DNA of 64,000 bases from Chloroflexota bacterium (GTDB taxonomy: Bacteria > Chloroflexota > Anaerolineae > UBA4142), in assembly GCA_016208315.1 (NCBI GenBank), contig JACQYF010000139.1, forward strand, positions 1 to 64,000. Reading direction: 5' to 3'. Below are positions 43,261-52,500 of this stretch, one piece after another. A model generated the notes under the pieces. It made no database searches, was not told the DNA's origin, and saw nothing but the letters and a program-made list of their open reading frames with translations. A program made the position numbers and the translations under genes. The first letter of the stretch is position 1; the number at the start of each line of letters is the position of its first letter.

Positions 43261-44486
43261 GGACCGTTCCGCATATCCTCGTTTACATTGAGAATTATCT
43301 TGCCGGGGGCACCGAACGGTTTACATTTGACTTGGCGAATGGACTCGCCAAGTCGCATCACAAGGTCACGCTTTGGTCGAATCGCAATCCGGACTTTGGG
43401 CATGGAGTGAATCGGCTCGCGGAGGATGTCGTTTTCCGCGAGATTAACATCTTGACGACCGAGCCGCTCTACACCTGGCTCGCGCGCCAGAGCTTTGGGC
43501 GCTTGGTCGCGATGCCGATCAAGCTCATTTTCGTCCTCGTGCGGTATTTGTTTTTCGGCGGCAATCTTCTGCTCTTTTTGTTTTTGCTGGCGCGCGAATC
43601 GCCGGACGTATTCCACGCGGTCAACGGCGGTTATCCCGGCGCCGAGAGCTGTCAGGCGGCGTTGATCGCGGCTCGGCTAGGGCGGCGCGTGCCCCGGACA
43701 ATCCTCACAGTCCTCGGCCATCCTTTTGAACGCAAGATACCGCTGGCCGAGTCGGCGGTGGACAAGTTGGTGGCATGCGCCGTAGATCGGGTGGTCTTCA
43801 ACTCCTGGGCCGGCGTTCAGAGCATGGTACGCCTGCGTCAATTTTCAAAAGAGCAGGTCACGTGCATTCACTCGGCCCCGCCGTTCAATTTGCCAAGTGC
43901 GGCCGCCATAGCGGATCAACGTACTCGGTTGGCGGCTGATGGCTCGCAACCTATCATCGGTATGGTCGGCGCGCTGGAACCGGTCAAGGGCCAACGATTT
44001 TTGATTCAAGCCCTCGCGCAGATTCGCGAGCGCGTTCCGACCGCGCGCTTGGTCTTGGTCGGCGATGGCAGCGACCGCGCGCGCCTGGAAGCTTTGGCAG
44101 GCGAATTGGGCTTGGCGAGCGCCATCACGTTTATGGGTTTATACACGGGCGATATGCTCGCATTGACCGGCGCCTTTGACGTTGTGGCCTTTTCCTCGCT
44201 GCGCGAGGGCTTGCCGTACGCCATTCTCGAAGCGATGGCGGTCACAAGGCCGATTATGGCGACGTGTGTGGGTGGCGTCCCGGAGCAGATCGAAGACGGC
44301 GTATCCGGCCTGTTGGCGCCGCCGGGCGACGCCGAGGCCCTGGCGCGCGGCTTGCTCGCGCTGTTGAGCGATCCAGAGCGAGCCGCCGCGCTCGGCCGCG
44401 CGGCCCGCGCGCGCCTGGAAAGCGAATTCTCAGTCGAAAAAATGTTGGCGGCATTCGAGCAACTCTACCATACGACAGAAGTATGA
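43257..44486 (+). CDS. Glycosyltransferase family 4-like protein
   Basis: The 409-residue GT-B enzyme opens 'ILVYIENYLAGGTERFTFDL', has a hydrophobic stretch near residues 90-120 that may associate with the membrane, and a C-terminal donor domain 'IIGMVGALEPVKGQRFLIQ', 'ARLVLVGDGSDRARLEALAG', 'EGLPYAILEAMAVTRPIMAT' (E-x7-E motif). The sugar and acceptor are unknown. GTG 43257 overlaps the flippase stop. The methyltransferase ATG overlaps its own stop. Confidence 0.87.
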   Translation: MRTVPHILVYIENYLAGGTERFTFDLANGLAKSHHKVTLWSNRNPDFGHGVNRLAEDVVFREINILTTEPLYTWLARQSFGRLVAMPIKLIFVLVRYLFFGGNLLLFLFLLARESPDVFHAVNGGYPGAESCQAALIAARLGRRVPRTILTVLGHPFERKIPLAESAVDKLVACAVDRVVFNSWAGVQSMVRLRQFSKEQVTCIHSAPPFNLPSAAAIADQRTRLAADGSQPIIGMVGALEPVKGQRFLIQALAQIRERVPTARLVLVGDGSDRARLEALAGELGLASAITFMGLYTGDMLALTGAFDVVAFSSLREGLPYAILEAMAVTRPIMATCVGGVPEQIEDGVSGLLAPPGDAEALARGLLALLSDPERAAALGRAARARLESEFSVEKMLAAFEQLYHTTEV

Positions 44487-45229
44487 ATCTGACCGACAGC
44501 AGCTTTTGGGATGATTTTTGGCAAGCCACGACCCTGCCAGCCGTAGTGGATCGAAACGTTTCGCATGAGCGTTGCCTCTCAGATACATTCGTCCGGCATC
44601 TGCCGCACGACTCGGCGATGCGCCTATTTGAGATTGGATGTGCGCCGGGCCGCTGGCTCGTTTGGTTTGCTCAGACGATGGGCTGTCAAGTCGCAGGATG
44701 CGACTTGTCGCCAACCGGCTTGAGCAAAACGCATCAGAACCTCGCGCTAACGGGCGTAGCCGCGGATTTGTATGCGGGAGATATTCTGACGCTCGACATA
44801 CCGTCCCATGCGTTTGACCTTGTGCTTTCGCTCGGCGTCGTCGAACATTTCGCTGATCCCGAACCGGTTCTCGCGCGGCACGTCGAGCTGTTACGAGTGG
44901 GCGGCTTGCTCGTTCTCGAGGTACCGAACCTGACCGGATTGAATTACTGGCTCATGCGCGCGACGCGTCAGGACGACCTCCTGCGTCACCACAACTTGCG
45001 GATCATGAATCGAACCTGGTTTCAAAACATGGCCGCCAAGTTCGGGCTGCGGACCCGCTTTCTCGGCTATGTAGGCAGTTTCGAACCGGCGCTGTTTGAG
45101 TTACGCGGACGACCCCCATGGGTCAAGGCGATTCACAAGATTTTGAGGACGTTGCGATCCGTCTCTGGCGCGGACCGTGTCAACTCGTCGCTCTTTAGCG
45201 CGTATCTGGTTGGTATATTCGAGACTTGA
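44483..45229 (+). CDS. SAM-dependent methyltransferase
   Basis: The 248-residue protein has motif I 'MRLFEIGCAPGRWLVWFAQ', 'VAGCDLSPTGLSKTHQNLAL' and 'FDLVLSLGVVEHFADPEPVL', then 'LLRVGGLLVLEVPN'. It is a class I methyltransferase of the Methyltransf_11/23 type and probably methylates a glycan. A longer open frame exists upstream, but ATG 44483 overlaps the preceding stop and matches the domain start. Confidence 0.83.
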   Translation: MNLTDSSFWDDFWQATTLPAVVDRNVSHERCLSDTFVRHLPHDSAMRLFEIGCAPGRWLVWFAQTMGCQVAGCDLSPTGLSKTHQNLALTGVAADLYAGDILTLDIPSHAFDLVLSLGVVEHFADPEPVLARHVELLRVGGLLVLEVPNLTGLNYWLMRATRQDDLLRHHNLRIMNRTWFQNMAAKFGLRTRFLGYVGSFEPALFELRGRPPWVKAIHKILRTLRSVSGADRVNSSLFSAYLVGIFET

Positions 45230-46989
45230 TGGATCTCTGTTTTCTGAAAAACGCAGCCGCCCTCCGCGGCTTGCCCCAAGGCGAGCTCGACGCGACGCAT
45301 TTTGTGTGTTTCGATTGGACGACGCGCCAGCAGTTGCGCGAGCGGGGCTTGAGTGTGTCCCTGAGCAGTGACGAGATCACGCCGATGCTCGGCAAACGCT
45401 TGGATGAGTTTGCCTTCGCGCTGTCTTGCGATTGGCATCGCCATTGCGGCGAGGATTTTACCAAACTAGAAGGCGTTTCGCTTGGCGCGATTTACGAGCA
45501 CATGCTTTGGTTCCAAACGCTATTGCCGGCATACAGATATCTCGCCGCCGTCGCGCGACTGATCGAACGCCAATCGCCAGCCAGGATCTGGCTGCAAGAC
45601 GAACTAGACCACCGCGTAGTTGACGCGGTTGAGAGCACGGCGAATTTGCGCCACATTCCGGTCGAACGAATTGCTGCCGCCAACGCCGTCGGCGAGGATG
45701 GTGTTGTGCCCTGGCGACCCGTGTCTTTGCGACCGGTGGACCACGTGCTGCGCGCGTACAATTTCGCCGCAGACTTGATTCGCTTTTCGCGGTTAGGCAG
45801 ACGCATCCGGCTGCTTGCTAGTTACTACCCAACGCTCCAACGGTTGTTCGAGACGGTAGCCGAGGATCCGCGATTTGGACTTTATTTTCTGGAGCGTCCC
45901 CCGGCTTCCATCCTAAGCCGCTGGCTCAGGCGCGGCAGTCGTTTTCTCTTCCCGCACTCACAAAGCGATCACGGGACAACGCGGCGCGTCGTGGAAATAC
46001 AGGCGCAATGGAAGCAGGTGCGACACGATCCGGACTACCGTCGCAAATTTGTGTGCGATGACTTGGACGGCTGGCAGAGCGTAGCCGGCGACCTGGATCA
46101 GTTCTTCGGAGAAATACTTGTAGACCTCGCCCACCAAGTTGCCGGTTGTCGCGCGGCCATCCGCGCGCACGAAATTGATCTGATCCTCGTACCCTTCGAC
46201 GCTCCGCCGGTTCAGCGAATGCTGATTGAGGTTGGCCGGGCGTTGGACATTCCCAGCATGGTGGTATTGCACGGCTTGCCGGGAGCGTACAACGCGCGCT
46301 ACAACTGCTGCGCGGATTACTTTGCCTCCTGGGGCCCGGCCACAATCGAAATTTACAAGACCCTGGGCTGCTCGACGACAAACATGCGTGTCACGGGCAG
46401 TCCCAAGCTGGATACCTACCTGCCAATTCCAAAACGACCAAGAATACCGGTCCGAAGTATCCTCATCCTGACGAATCCTCAAGACTATAGCTCCACTCTG
46501 CCGGCAGAAGATGATCCAGAGCATTACATTTTCACAGTTCTCGCTGCTTGCCGTGATTTGCGCGAGTGCGAATTCGTCGTGCGCCCGCATCCCGCCGAGT
46601 CGCCGATCCGCTATCGCGATTGGCTCGCACCGTTGGCATTGCCGAATCTTTCGATCCAAGCCCGAACGCCGATAGAAACGCTGCTCGCGCAGGCAGACCT
46701 GGTGATTACGCCTGTCTCTACCGTCGCGCTGGAGGCGATGGCTCTCGGTATCCCGATTCTGTGGTTCGATGTCGCCAGGTCGTCTCCTCCGCCGCCCTTC
46801 GCGGCAGGTTGGCTCCAGCCGGTGAGGACGGCCCAGGAACTGGCCGCTTGCCTCAAGACAATCGTAAGAGAAGACAAATTGCCGCCGACCAACACGGCCC
46901 GCATTTTGGAATCGTTCGCCGGCCCAATAGATGGAGGCGCATCCCGGAGGATTCTGGATTGGATCGCTAGGATTGCTGGCGATGTCTGA
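45229..46989 (+). CDS. Predicted GT-B surface-carbohydrate biosynthesis protein
   Basis: In this 586-residue protein the N-terminal half (1-300) has no recognised signature. The C-terminal half resembles CDP-glycerol/poly-sialic-type transferases: 'IPSMVVLHGLPGAYNARYNC', 'YFASWGPATIEIYKTLGC', 'RVTGSPKLDTYLPI', 'CEFVVRPHPAESPIRYRDWL' and 'LLAQADLVITPVSTVALEAM'. The R-x-H-P motif and late Ser/Thr-Glu pattern are typical of that fold. It may transfer nonulosonic acid or polyol phosphate. It overlaps genes on both sides. Confidence 0.65.
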   Translation: MDLCFLKNAAALRGLPQGELDATHFVCFDWTTRQQLRERGLSVSLSSDEITPMLGKRLDEFAFALSCDWHRHCGEDFTKLEGVSLGAIYEHMLWFQTLLPAYRYLAAVARLIERQSPARIWLQDELDHRVVDAVESTANLRHIPVERIAAANAVGEDGVVPWRPVSLRPVDHVLRAYNFAADLIRFSRLGRRIRLLASYYPTLQRLFETVAEDPRFGLYFLERPPASILSRWLRRGSRFLFPHSQSDHGTTRRVVEIQAQWKQVRHDPDYRRKFVCDDLDGWQSVAGDLDQFFGEILVDLAHQVAGCRAAIRAHEIDLILVPFDAPPVQRMLIEVGRALDIPSMVVLHGLPGAYNARYNCCADYFASWGPATIEIYKTLGCSTTNMRVTGSPKLDTYLPIPKRPRIPVRSILILTNPQDYSSTLPAEDDPEHYIFTVLAACRDLRECEFVVRPHPAESPIRYRDWLAPLALPNLSIQARTPIETLLAQADLVITPVSTVALEAMALGIPILWFDVARSSPPPPFAAGWLQPVRTAQELAACLKTIVREDKLPPTNTARILESFAGPIDGGASRRILDWIARIAGDV

Positions 46990-47833
46990 TGCGAAGGAGA
47001 ATCTCGGCGTGGAATCTTGGCTGAGCGCGCAGGCGGAAAGCATGGTACTCAGTTGGGAGAAATCCATGGAGCGATTCTACCCGCAGTATGTCGCAGATTG
47101 GACCGATCCCGCCGCGCATTGCCGCGCGCTGACCGAACAGTGGAACACGCTTGCCGCCGCGCAATGCTTGGACTGGAATCAATATCTTTACGGCGCTGCG
47201 CTCAGAATATTGGATCTGGGGGCCGGCACGGGCTGGCTTTCCATCATGCTGTCCAAGCGGGAAAACGTCGAGCGAATTTATGCCCTCGACGCAAGCCCAA
47301 CCAATCTCAAGGTCATGTTGCCTGCGCTCGCCGAGCGGATGGGCGGGAATCTCGATCGGATAACTCCGGTGCTCGCCCTGTTCACGCCCATTCTCGTGAA
47401 AGATGGATTTTTCGACGCCGTGGTCGCGAGCTCGTCCGTTCACCACGCCCCTGACTTGATGGAGTGTTTGCGTGAAGTGTATCGCGTCCTCAGACCGGAT
47501 GGGTTCTTTATCATTCTAAATGAACAGCCCTATCCCTATGTTCCCTTTGTGACTATGGCCGCTCGGCGCATCTTGAGGATCATTACACGCGTGATGCTGC
47601 GGCAATGGCAACCGAACCCAAAGTGGCTTTCTGAGAGTGGCCTGCTGACCGATCCGTTTCTAGGCGACCGGGCGTATGCGAGTTGGCAGTGGAAACGCGC
47701 GCTGGAGATGACTGGTTATAGTTTTCAAACTGTGGTCACTCCGTATCACGCATACAAGCTAGCGGGGGACAGGCGCAATAAAACCCGGCTGACGCATTTC
47801 ATCGCGCGCAAGCCGGGCCACGGCGCGCGCTAG
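46982..47833 (+). CDS. SAM-dependent methyltransferase
   Basis: The 283-residue protein has 'LRILDLGAGTGWLSIMLSKR', 'IYALDASPTNLKVMLPALA', 'FDAVVASSSVHHAPDLMECL' and 'VYRVLRPDGFFIILNEQPYP'. A hydrophobic stretch near residues 180-195 and a C-terminal 'YHAYKLAGDRRNKTRLTHFI' are less typical. It is likely to modify a glycan or lipid carrier. ATG 46982 overlaps the upstream stop by eight bases. Confidence 0.82.
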   Translation: MSDAKENLGVESWLSAQAESMVLSWEKSMERFYPQYVADWTDPAAHCRALTEQWNTLAAAQCLDWNQYLYGAALRILDLGAGTGWLSIMLSKRENVERIYALDASPTNLKVMLPALAERMGGNLDRITPVLALFTPILVKDGFFDAVVASSSVHHAPDLMECLREVYRVLRPDGFFIILNEQPYPYVPFVTMAARRILRIITRVMLRQWQPNPKWLSESGLLTDPFLGDRAYASWQWKRALEMTGYSFQTVVTPYHAYKLAGDRRNKTRLTHFIARKPGHGAR

Positions 47834-47842
47834 GAACATGTG

Positions 47843-48898
47843 ATGCGTGTGTTATTAATCGGCCCAGAATGGGTCGCACACTGGACCGAAAGTACGCGCA
47901 AGGCACTGGTCGCTTGTGGGCAAGCGGTAGAAGTCTTTTACTACAACTCGCTGCGCGTCGAACAGTTCGCGCTCGGGCTGGGGCGGCGCGTCGCGCGAGT
48001 CAGCCCCCGAATGGCGAAATCGCTGGGCGATGTCCAAGTCCGGTGGGAACGCGCGATGAACCGGCGTTTGCGCGAAATCGCGCGCGCCAGCCGTCCCGAT
48101 TTGATTCTAGTCTTGAAAGGCGAAACCCTAGAGGCGGAGACGATTGCCGCGCTGCGCGGCGCGGCGCGCAGGGCGCTGGCCACCTGGTGGCTCGACGACC
48201 CGCTCACAAGCCGTTTGCCGGCCGATGCGACCTCGTCGTTTGACGCTTTCTTCCTGTTCGACAAGTCCTATTTCGAGCCGCTGTCTCGGGCTGGGGCGAG
48301 CGCCATCCATTTTTTGCCCTGTTGCGCTGATCCCGACGTGTTTCGACCGATAGAATTGGCGGCCGCGGAACGTCGGCGGTATGAATGCGAGGTAAGTTTT
48401 GTCGGCGTCTATTATCCAAAGCGGGGCGACATTTTGGAGCAAATGGCGGGCTTGGACGTGAATATCTGGGGACCGCAATGGGATTGCGCCGATGCGCAAC
48501 GCGCGCTCAAACGCATCGGCGGCAAGGCGTGGCGCGGCAAATTTGCAGATGAGGTGACATCGGTCAAGGTCTACAACGCGAGCCAAATCTGCCTAAACAT
48601 CCATCATCCTCAAACGCAGGTCGCCGGCCTGAATCTCAGAACGTTTGAGGTGCTCGCCGCGGGCGCCTTCTTGTTGACCGATCGGGTCGCGGGTATGGAC
48701 GAATTGCTAGTTCCTGGTGAAGAGACGGCTTGCTACGCGTCACCCGCTCAAGCCCGGTCGCAGGTAGAACATTATCTGGCGCAGCGTGACGAACGTTTGC
48801 GAATCGGCCAACGTGGCCGCGCGCGTGTGCTGCGCGAACACACGTATCGGCATCGTGCGCAAACGATTCTCGAAAAGCTGGGTCTTGCCGACTCATGA
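47843..48898 (+). CDS. CgeB-like glycosyltransferase
   Basis: The 351-residue protein has 'RVLLIGPEWVAHWTESTRKA', 'RPDLILVLKGETLEAETIAA', 'ATWWLDDPLTS', 'HFLPCCADPDVFRPI', 'YECEVSFVGVYYPKR' and 'GLNLRTFEVLAAGAFLLTDR', the pattern of the CgeB/DUF3880 GT-1-like family found in spore and surface glycan loci. AGGAA precedes the start; GTG 47840 directly before the ATG is an alternative. It overlaps the next glycosyltransferase by four bases. Confidence 0.83.
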   Translation: MRVLLIGPEWVAHWTESTRKALVACGQAVEVFYYNSLRVEQFALGLGRRVARVSPRMAKSLGDVQVRWERAMNRRLREIARASRPDLILVLKGETLEAETIAALRGAARRALATWWLDDPLTSRLPADATSSFDAFFLFDKSYFEPLSRAGASAIHFLPCCADPDVFRPIELAAAERRRYECEVSFVGVYYPKRGDILEQMAGLDVNIWGPQWDCADAQRALKRIGGKAWRGKFADEVTSVKVYNASQICLNIHHPQTQVAGLNLRTFEVLAAGAFLLTDRVAGMDELLVPGEETACYASPAQARSQVEHYLAQRDERLRIGQRGRARVLREHTYRHRAQTILEKLGLADS

Positions 48899-50043
48899 TC
48901 GGTACGTCAACTCCCAAACGGATTCTGTTTCTCGACCATGCTCCGATTCTCGGCGGCGCGGAAATCGCGCTATTGAATCTGATCGCCGGGTTGGATCGCC
49001 GGCGTTTCACGCCGTTGGTTGCGACCGCGCAGGATTCGCCGTTGGCGCACGAACTCGCGGCGGCGGGGATCGAATCGCTCGCGGTTCCATTTGGGCGTTT
49101 GAATCGGGCCGGGGCCGCGATGCCGGCCAATCTGATTCGAGCGGCGTGGGCCGTGGCGGCCATTGTACGCGGCCGCGGGATCGCGGTGATTCACACGAAT
49201 ACGGTGCGCGCGCATATCGTTGGCGCGTTAGCGGCTCTGTTGACCGGCACACGGATTATATGGACAATCCACGACAACACGTTTCCGCCATTACTCGTGC
49301 GATTGCTTGCGTGGATTCCGACCCGCGTGATCACCGTATCCAGTTGGCTGCGCGACCTGTATGGCCCGATGGGTCTCGCCAACAAGACGGCGGTGATCCC
49401 GAACGGGATTAGGTTGCCCGCGCGCGACAATGCCGACGACACCATTCGCCAAGAGTTGGGCATACCCGCGGAGGCGCCGCTCGTCGTGAACGTGGGCCGT
49501 CTGGTCTCTGGAAAAGCGCCGCACCTATTTATTGAGGCGGCACAGCTTGTTTCAAAAACACTGCCTCAAGCCAGATTCGTTTTGGTTGGCGGACCGGACA
49601 AACTTGAGCCAGGGCAAGCGCCGCCACCCTATCTTGACACGTTAGATCGTATCGCGCGGTCGAGTGGTTTGGCTGAACGACTGCTGATGGTCGGTCAGCG
49701 GCTCGACGCAGCAAGGTTTTATGCGGCGGCTGATCTCGTGGCGTATTGCGCGGTGTCATCCGAAGGATTGCCGACGGTATTGCTGGAAGCGATGTGCTTT
49801 GCCAAGCCCGTCGTGGCTGCGGCGACAGGCGGAGCGGTTGAGATTGTGCGGGACGGTGTGACCGGAGTGCTGGTCCAGCCGAACGATGTATCTGCGATGG
49901 CGGCGGCAATGGTTCAGTTGTTGACAAAAAGCGAATGGGCACGCGAGATGGGTTTGGCGGGACAAACAAGGTTGAAGCAAGAGTTTGACTTGCAGGCCCA
50001 AGTGGCGAAGATAGAGCAAGTCTACCATCAGTGTTTGGATTGA
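48895..50043 (+). CDS. Glycosyltransferase family 4 protein
   Basis: The 382-residue GT-B protein has 'RILFLDHAPILGGAEIALLN', 'AVIHTNTVRAHIVGAL', 'VNVGRLVSGKAPHLFIEAA', 'DLVAYCAVSSEGLPTVLLEA' and 'MCFAKPVVAAATGGAVEIV'. It is retaining GT4 by pattern; donor and acceptor are unknown. Its last 72 bases lie in the first unit of an exact 86-bp tandem duplication, so an almost complete second copy of its C-terminal tail follows the stop codon. Confidence 0.88.
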   Translation: MIGTSTPKRILFLDHAPILGGAEIALLNLIAGLDRRRFTPLVATAQDSPLAHELAAAGIESLAVPFGRLNRAGAAMPANLIRAAWAVAAIVRGRGIAVIHTNTVRAHIVGALAALLTGTRIIWTIHDNTFPPLLVRLLAWIPTRVITVSSWLRDLYGPMGLANKTAVIPNGIRLPARDNADDTIRQELGIPAEAPLVVNVGRLVSGKAPHLFIEAAQLVSKTLPQARFVLVGGPDKLEPGQAPPPYLDTLDRIARSSGLAERLLMVGQRLDAARFYAAADLVAYCAVSSEGLPTVLLEAMCFAKPVVAAATGGAVEIVRDGVTGVLVQPNDVSAMAAAMVQLLTKSEWAREMGLAGQTRLKQEFDLQAQVAKIEQVYHQCLD

Positions 50044-50143
50044 GTGATGCGAATAGCTTGAAGCAAGAGTTTGACTTGCAGGCCCAAGTGGCGAAGATAG
50101 AGCAAGTCTACCATCAGTGTTTGGATTGAGTGATGCGAATAGC
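49972..50143. repeat. Exact 86-bp tandem duplication across a gene junction
   Basis: Bases 49972-50057 are repeated without a difference at 50058-50143. Each unit holds the last 23 codons and stop of the upstream glycosyltransferase plus GTGATG and the first codons of the next one. In the first unit the new ATG opens only four codons before TGA, so the second ATG (50133) is the working start. Confidence 0.92.
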
Positions 50144-51278
50144 GATTGATCTCTCCCCCGCCATTCACCAAAAAGCCGGACTCGGACGCTATGCCCGCAC
50201 GCTGGCCGAGCACTTGGTCGCGCAAGACCACGCGAATGAATACGTTGCGTTCGCGCATGGACGGTTTACCGCGGATGCGCTCTCTCCTGAACTGCGCGCA
50301 CTCCCGCGCGCCAATGTCCCGCTCGACGCGCGTCCGTGGCGGATGGGTGTGTGGCTTGCGCACGCGCTTGGCGTCTCACTCGACCGCGCGCTGCCGCGTG
50401 TGGACGTTTTCCACGCGACCGAGCACTTGCTGCCACCGCTGAAAAAGGCGAAAACCGTGTTTACGCTGCACGATTTGATTTTCCGGTTGTTCCCGGAATA
50501 TCATCTCCCGCTGAACCATTGGTTTCTGACGAACACAATGCCGCATTTTCTCCGCCGCGCCGGCGCGATCATCGCCGTCTCGGAATGCACCAAACGCGAC
50601 GCAATTACAAATTACCAATTACCTCCTGACAAGATCACCGTCATTTACGAGGGCGTCAACCCCGCGCTCAAGCCGATCACGGATCCAGGTTGCATTGCGG
50701 AGGCGCGGGCAAGGTATGCCAAGAATCTTCGGTTTGTCTTGTTCCTCGGCACCATCGAGCCGCGCAAGAATATTCCGGCGCTGTTGGACGCGTTGCAGGT
50801 GCTGCGCGGGCGCGGCTTGCCGCATCGTCTGCTGATTGCGGGGCGCAAGGGCTGGCTGTACCACGGCGTGTTCGAGCATGTGCGACGGACCGGCATGGAA
50901 ACGGAAGTGGATTTCCTCGATCACGTGCCCGATGAAGACCTCCCCGCGCTTTTCGCCGCGTGCGATGCCTTTGTCTTTCCATCGCTTTACGAGGGTTTCG
51001 GCTTGCCGCCGCTCGAAGCGATGGCGTGCGGCGCGCCCGTCATCTGCTCCAACACCTCATCGCTACCCGAAGTCGTCGGCGATGCGGCGCTTTTGGTCAA
51101 CCCGCGCGACGTCGGCGAGATTGCAGGCGCAATCGAGCGCGTAGTGAGGGATACCGCTTTAAAGAACGAACTGCGCGTCAAGGGGCTAGCGCAAGCCGCC
51201 AAGTTCTCCTGGGAGCGCGCGGCGCGCGAGACGCTGTCAGTCTATCAGCGCCTATTTAGTACGCAGGTACACAGGTAA
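50133..51278 (+). CDS. Glycosyltransferase family 4 protein
   Basis: The 381-residue GT4 protein has 'MRIAIDLSPAIHQKAGLGRY', 'VFHATEHLLPPLKKAKTVFT', 'AIIAVSECTKRDAITNYQLP', 'VLFLGTIEPRKNIPALLDAL', '[20 protein letters not shown]' and '[20 protein letters not shown]'. It is a close paralogue of the next glycosyltransferase. Its final residues (TQVHR) and stop codon come from a low-complexity repeat array, so the natural C-terminus may have been altered. Mannosyl or similar transfer is typical for this group but not proven. Confidence 0.88.
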   Translation: MRIAIDLSPAIHQKAGLGRYARTLAEHLVAQDHANEYVAFAHGRFTADALSPELRALPRANVPLDARPWRMGVWLAHALGVSLDRALPRVDVFHATEHLLPPLKKAKTVFTLHDLIFRLFPEYHLPLNHWFLTNTMPHFLRRAGAIIAVSECTKRDAITNYQLPPDKITVIYEGVNPALKPITDPGCIAEARARYAKNLRFVLFLGTIEPRKNIPALLDALQVLRGRGLPHRLLIAGRKGWLYHGVFEHVRRTGMETEVDFLDHVPDEDLPALFAACDAFVFPSLYEGFGLPPLEAMACGAPVICSNTSSLPEVVGDAALLVNPRDVGEIAGAIERVVRDTALKNELRVKGLAQAAKFSWERAARETLSVYQRLFSTQVHR

Positions 51279-51349
51279 ACAGGTAAACAAGGAATAGCCT
51301 GTCTGCTTGCTACTTGGGTACCTGTCTACCTGTTTACTTGTTTACCTAT
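51262..51349. repeat. AGGTAAAC-type array with inverted arms (copy 1)
   Basis: Left arm: repeated (C)AGGTA(A/C)AC units (51265-51288). Right arm: the complementary TACCTGTCTACCTGTTTACTT followed by GTTTACC (51318-51346, with a break). The arms could form a long imperfect hairpin. A sister array lies at 58256-58331. Confidence 0.8.
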
Positions 51350-51354
51350 ATACC

Positions 51355-52500
51355 ATGTTTGCTATTGACGCCCGCTACATCCAGGATCATTTTCCGGGGA
51401 TTGGGCGCTACACCTACAACTTGATTGATGCGCTCGCGCGCGTTGCGCCGGACGAGCGTTTTGTCGTTCTCCACAATCCCGCGCTCCGTAACACGCGCTA
51501 TGACATCACCGCGTTGGTGCGGCATCCGAACGTGGAGCTGTGCCGCGTGGATGTGCCGACGTTCTCGATGCGCGAGCAATTCGCGCTGTTATCCAGCAGG
51601 GGGGCGAGCACGAGGCATCGCCCCTACGTTTTGCACTCGCCGTACTTTATCAAGCCGTATTTTCTTCGCGTGCGGTCCGTCGTCACGATTTTCGATTTGA
51701 TCCCGTTGCACTTCCCTTCCGATGTGCCTAGTCGCCGCGCGCGCCTGTTCTTTCGATGGGCAGTCCGGCTCGCGGCGCGCACGGCAGCGCGCATCATCGT
51801 GCCGTCGGCTTCGACGTGTAATGATCTCCACGTGCGCCTGGGCGTGCCGCGCGAGAAAATCGCGGTGATTCCGCTTGCCGCGGACGAGCGATTTGCGCCC
51901 CAACCGTCTGCCGAGATTGCGCGCGTGCGCGAGAAATACGCGCTGCCGTCGGACTATTGCCTGTACGTGGGCATCAACAAGCCGCACAAGAACTTGGCGA
52001 CGTTGATCGCGGCGTGGCAGCGCGTGGAACGCAAGGGCGCGTTGGTGATTGCGGGCGCATGGGATGCGCGGTATGCAGAGGAGCAAGAGCAAGCGGGGGG
52101 GCAGGGGAGCAAGGGAGCAGGGGAGATTCGATTCATCCACGATGTCGGTGACAAAGACCTGCCCGCACTGTATGCGGGCGCGGCTTGCTTCGTAATGCCT
52201 TCGTTTTGCGAGGGTTTCGGTTTGACGCCGTTGGAAGCGATGGCGTGCGGCGCACCGGTAATCGCCTCTAATACGAGCAGCTTGCCGGAAGTAGTCGGCG
52301 ATGCGGCACTGCTCTTCGATCCGCGCGATGCGAATGCATTGGCAGCACTGCTCACACGCGTACTGAACGATGTTGCTCTGCAAGCCGAACTGCGCGCGAA
52401 ATCGCTCGCGCGCGTCGCGCAGTTTTCGTGGGAAAGGACCGCGAACGATACACTTCGGGTCTATCACACGTTGGGAGAGCGATGCAATGGACCTGATTGA
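51355..52500 (+). CDS. Glycosyltransferase family 4 protein carrying in-frame repeat insertions
   Basis: The 381-residue paralogue of the preceding gene has '[20 protein letters not shown]', '[20 protein letters not shown]', '[20 protein letters not shown]', '[20 protein letters not shown]' and '[20 protein letters not shown]'. Two stretches look foreign: '[12 protein letters not shown]' encoded by a palindromic repeat (51601-51628) and '[16 protein letters not shown]' encoded by a GA-rich repeat (about 52076-52127). Both keep the frame and lie in surface-loop positions. ATG 51355 is chosen because the upstream frame runs through the repeat array. Function is probably retained. Confidence 0.85.
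   Translation: MFAIDARYIQDHFPGIGRYTYNLIDALARVAPDERFVVLHNPALRNTRYDITALVRHPNVELCRVDVPTFSMREQFALLSSRGASTRHRPYVLHSPYFIKPYFLRVRSVVTIFDLIPLHFPSDVPSRRARLFFRWAVRLAARTAARIIVPSASTCNDLHVRLGVPREKIAVIPLAADERFAPQPSAEIARVREKYALPSDYCLYVGINKPHKNLATLIAAWQRVERKGALVIAGAWDARYAEEQEQAGGQGSKGAGEIRFIHDVGDKDLPALYAGAACFVMPSFCEGFGLTPLEAMACGAPVIASNTSSLPEVVGDAALLFDPRDANALAALLTRVLNDVALQAELRAKSLARVAQFSWERTANDTLRVYHTLGERCNGPD
51601..51628. repeat. Palindromic GGGGCGA...TCGCCCC element inside a gene
   Basis: GGGGCGA (51601-51607) is the inverse of TCGCCCC (51618-51624), followed by TACG. The form resembles a GTAGGGGCGA...TCGCCCCTAC type of dispersed palindrome, one arm end here being imperfect. It is translated in frame. Confidence 0.6.
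52076..52127. repeat. GA-rich low-complexity repeat inside a gene
   Basis: Successive GAGCAAG and GGGGAGCAAGG-like units encode a Gln/Gly/Glu-rich stretch between conserved blocks of the glycosyltransferase. It looks like an inserted tandem repeat. Confidence 0.6.

Noticed and set aside
51262-51349. CRISPR array
   Set aside because: Units are 7-8 bases with no spacers of constant length and the arms are inverted, unlike CRISPR repeats. No cas genes are present.
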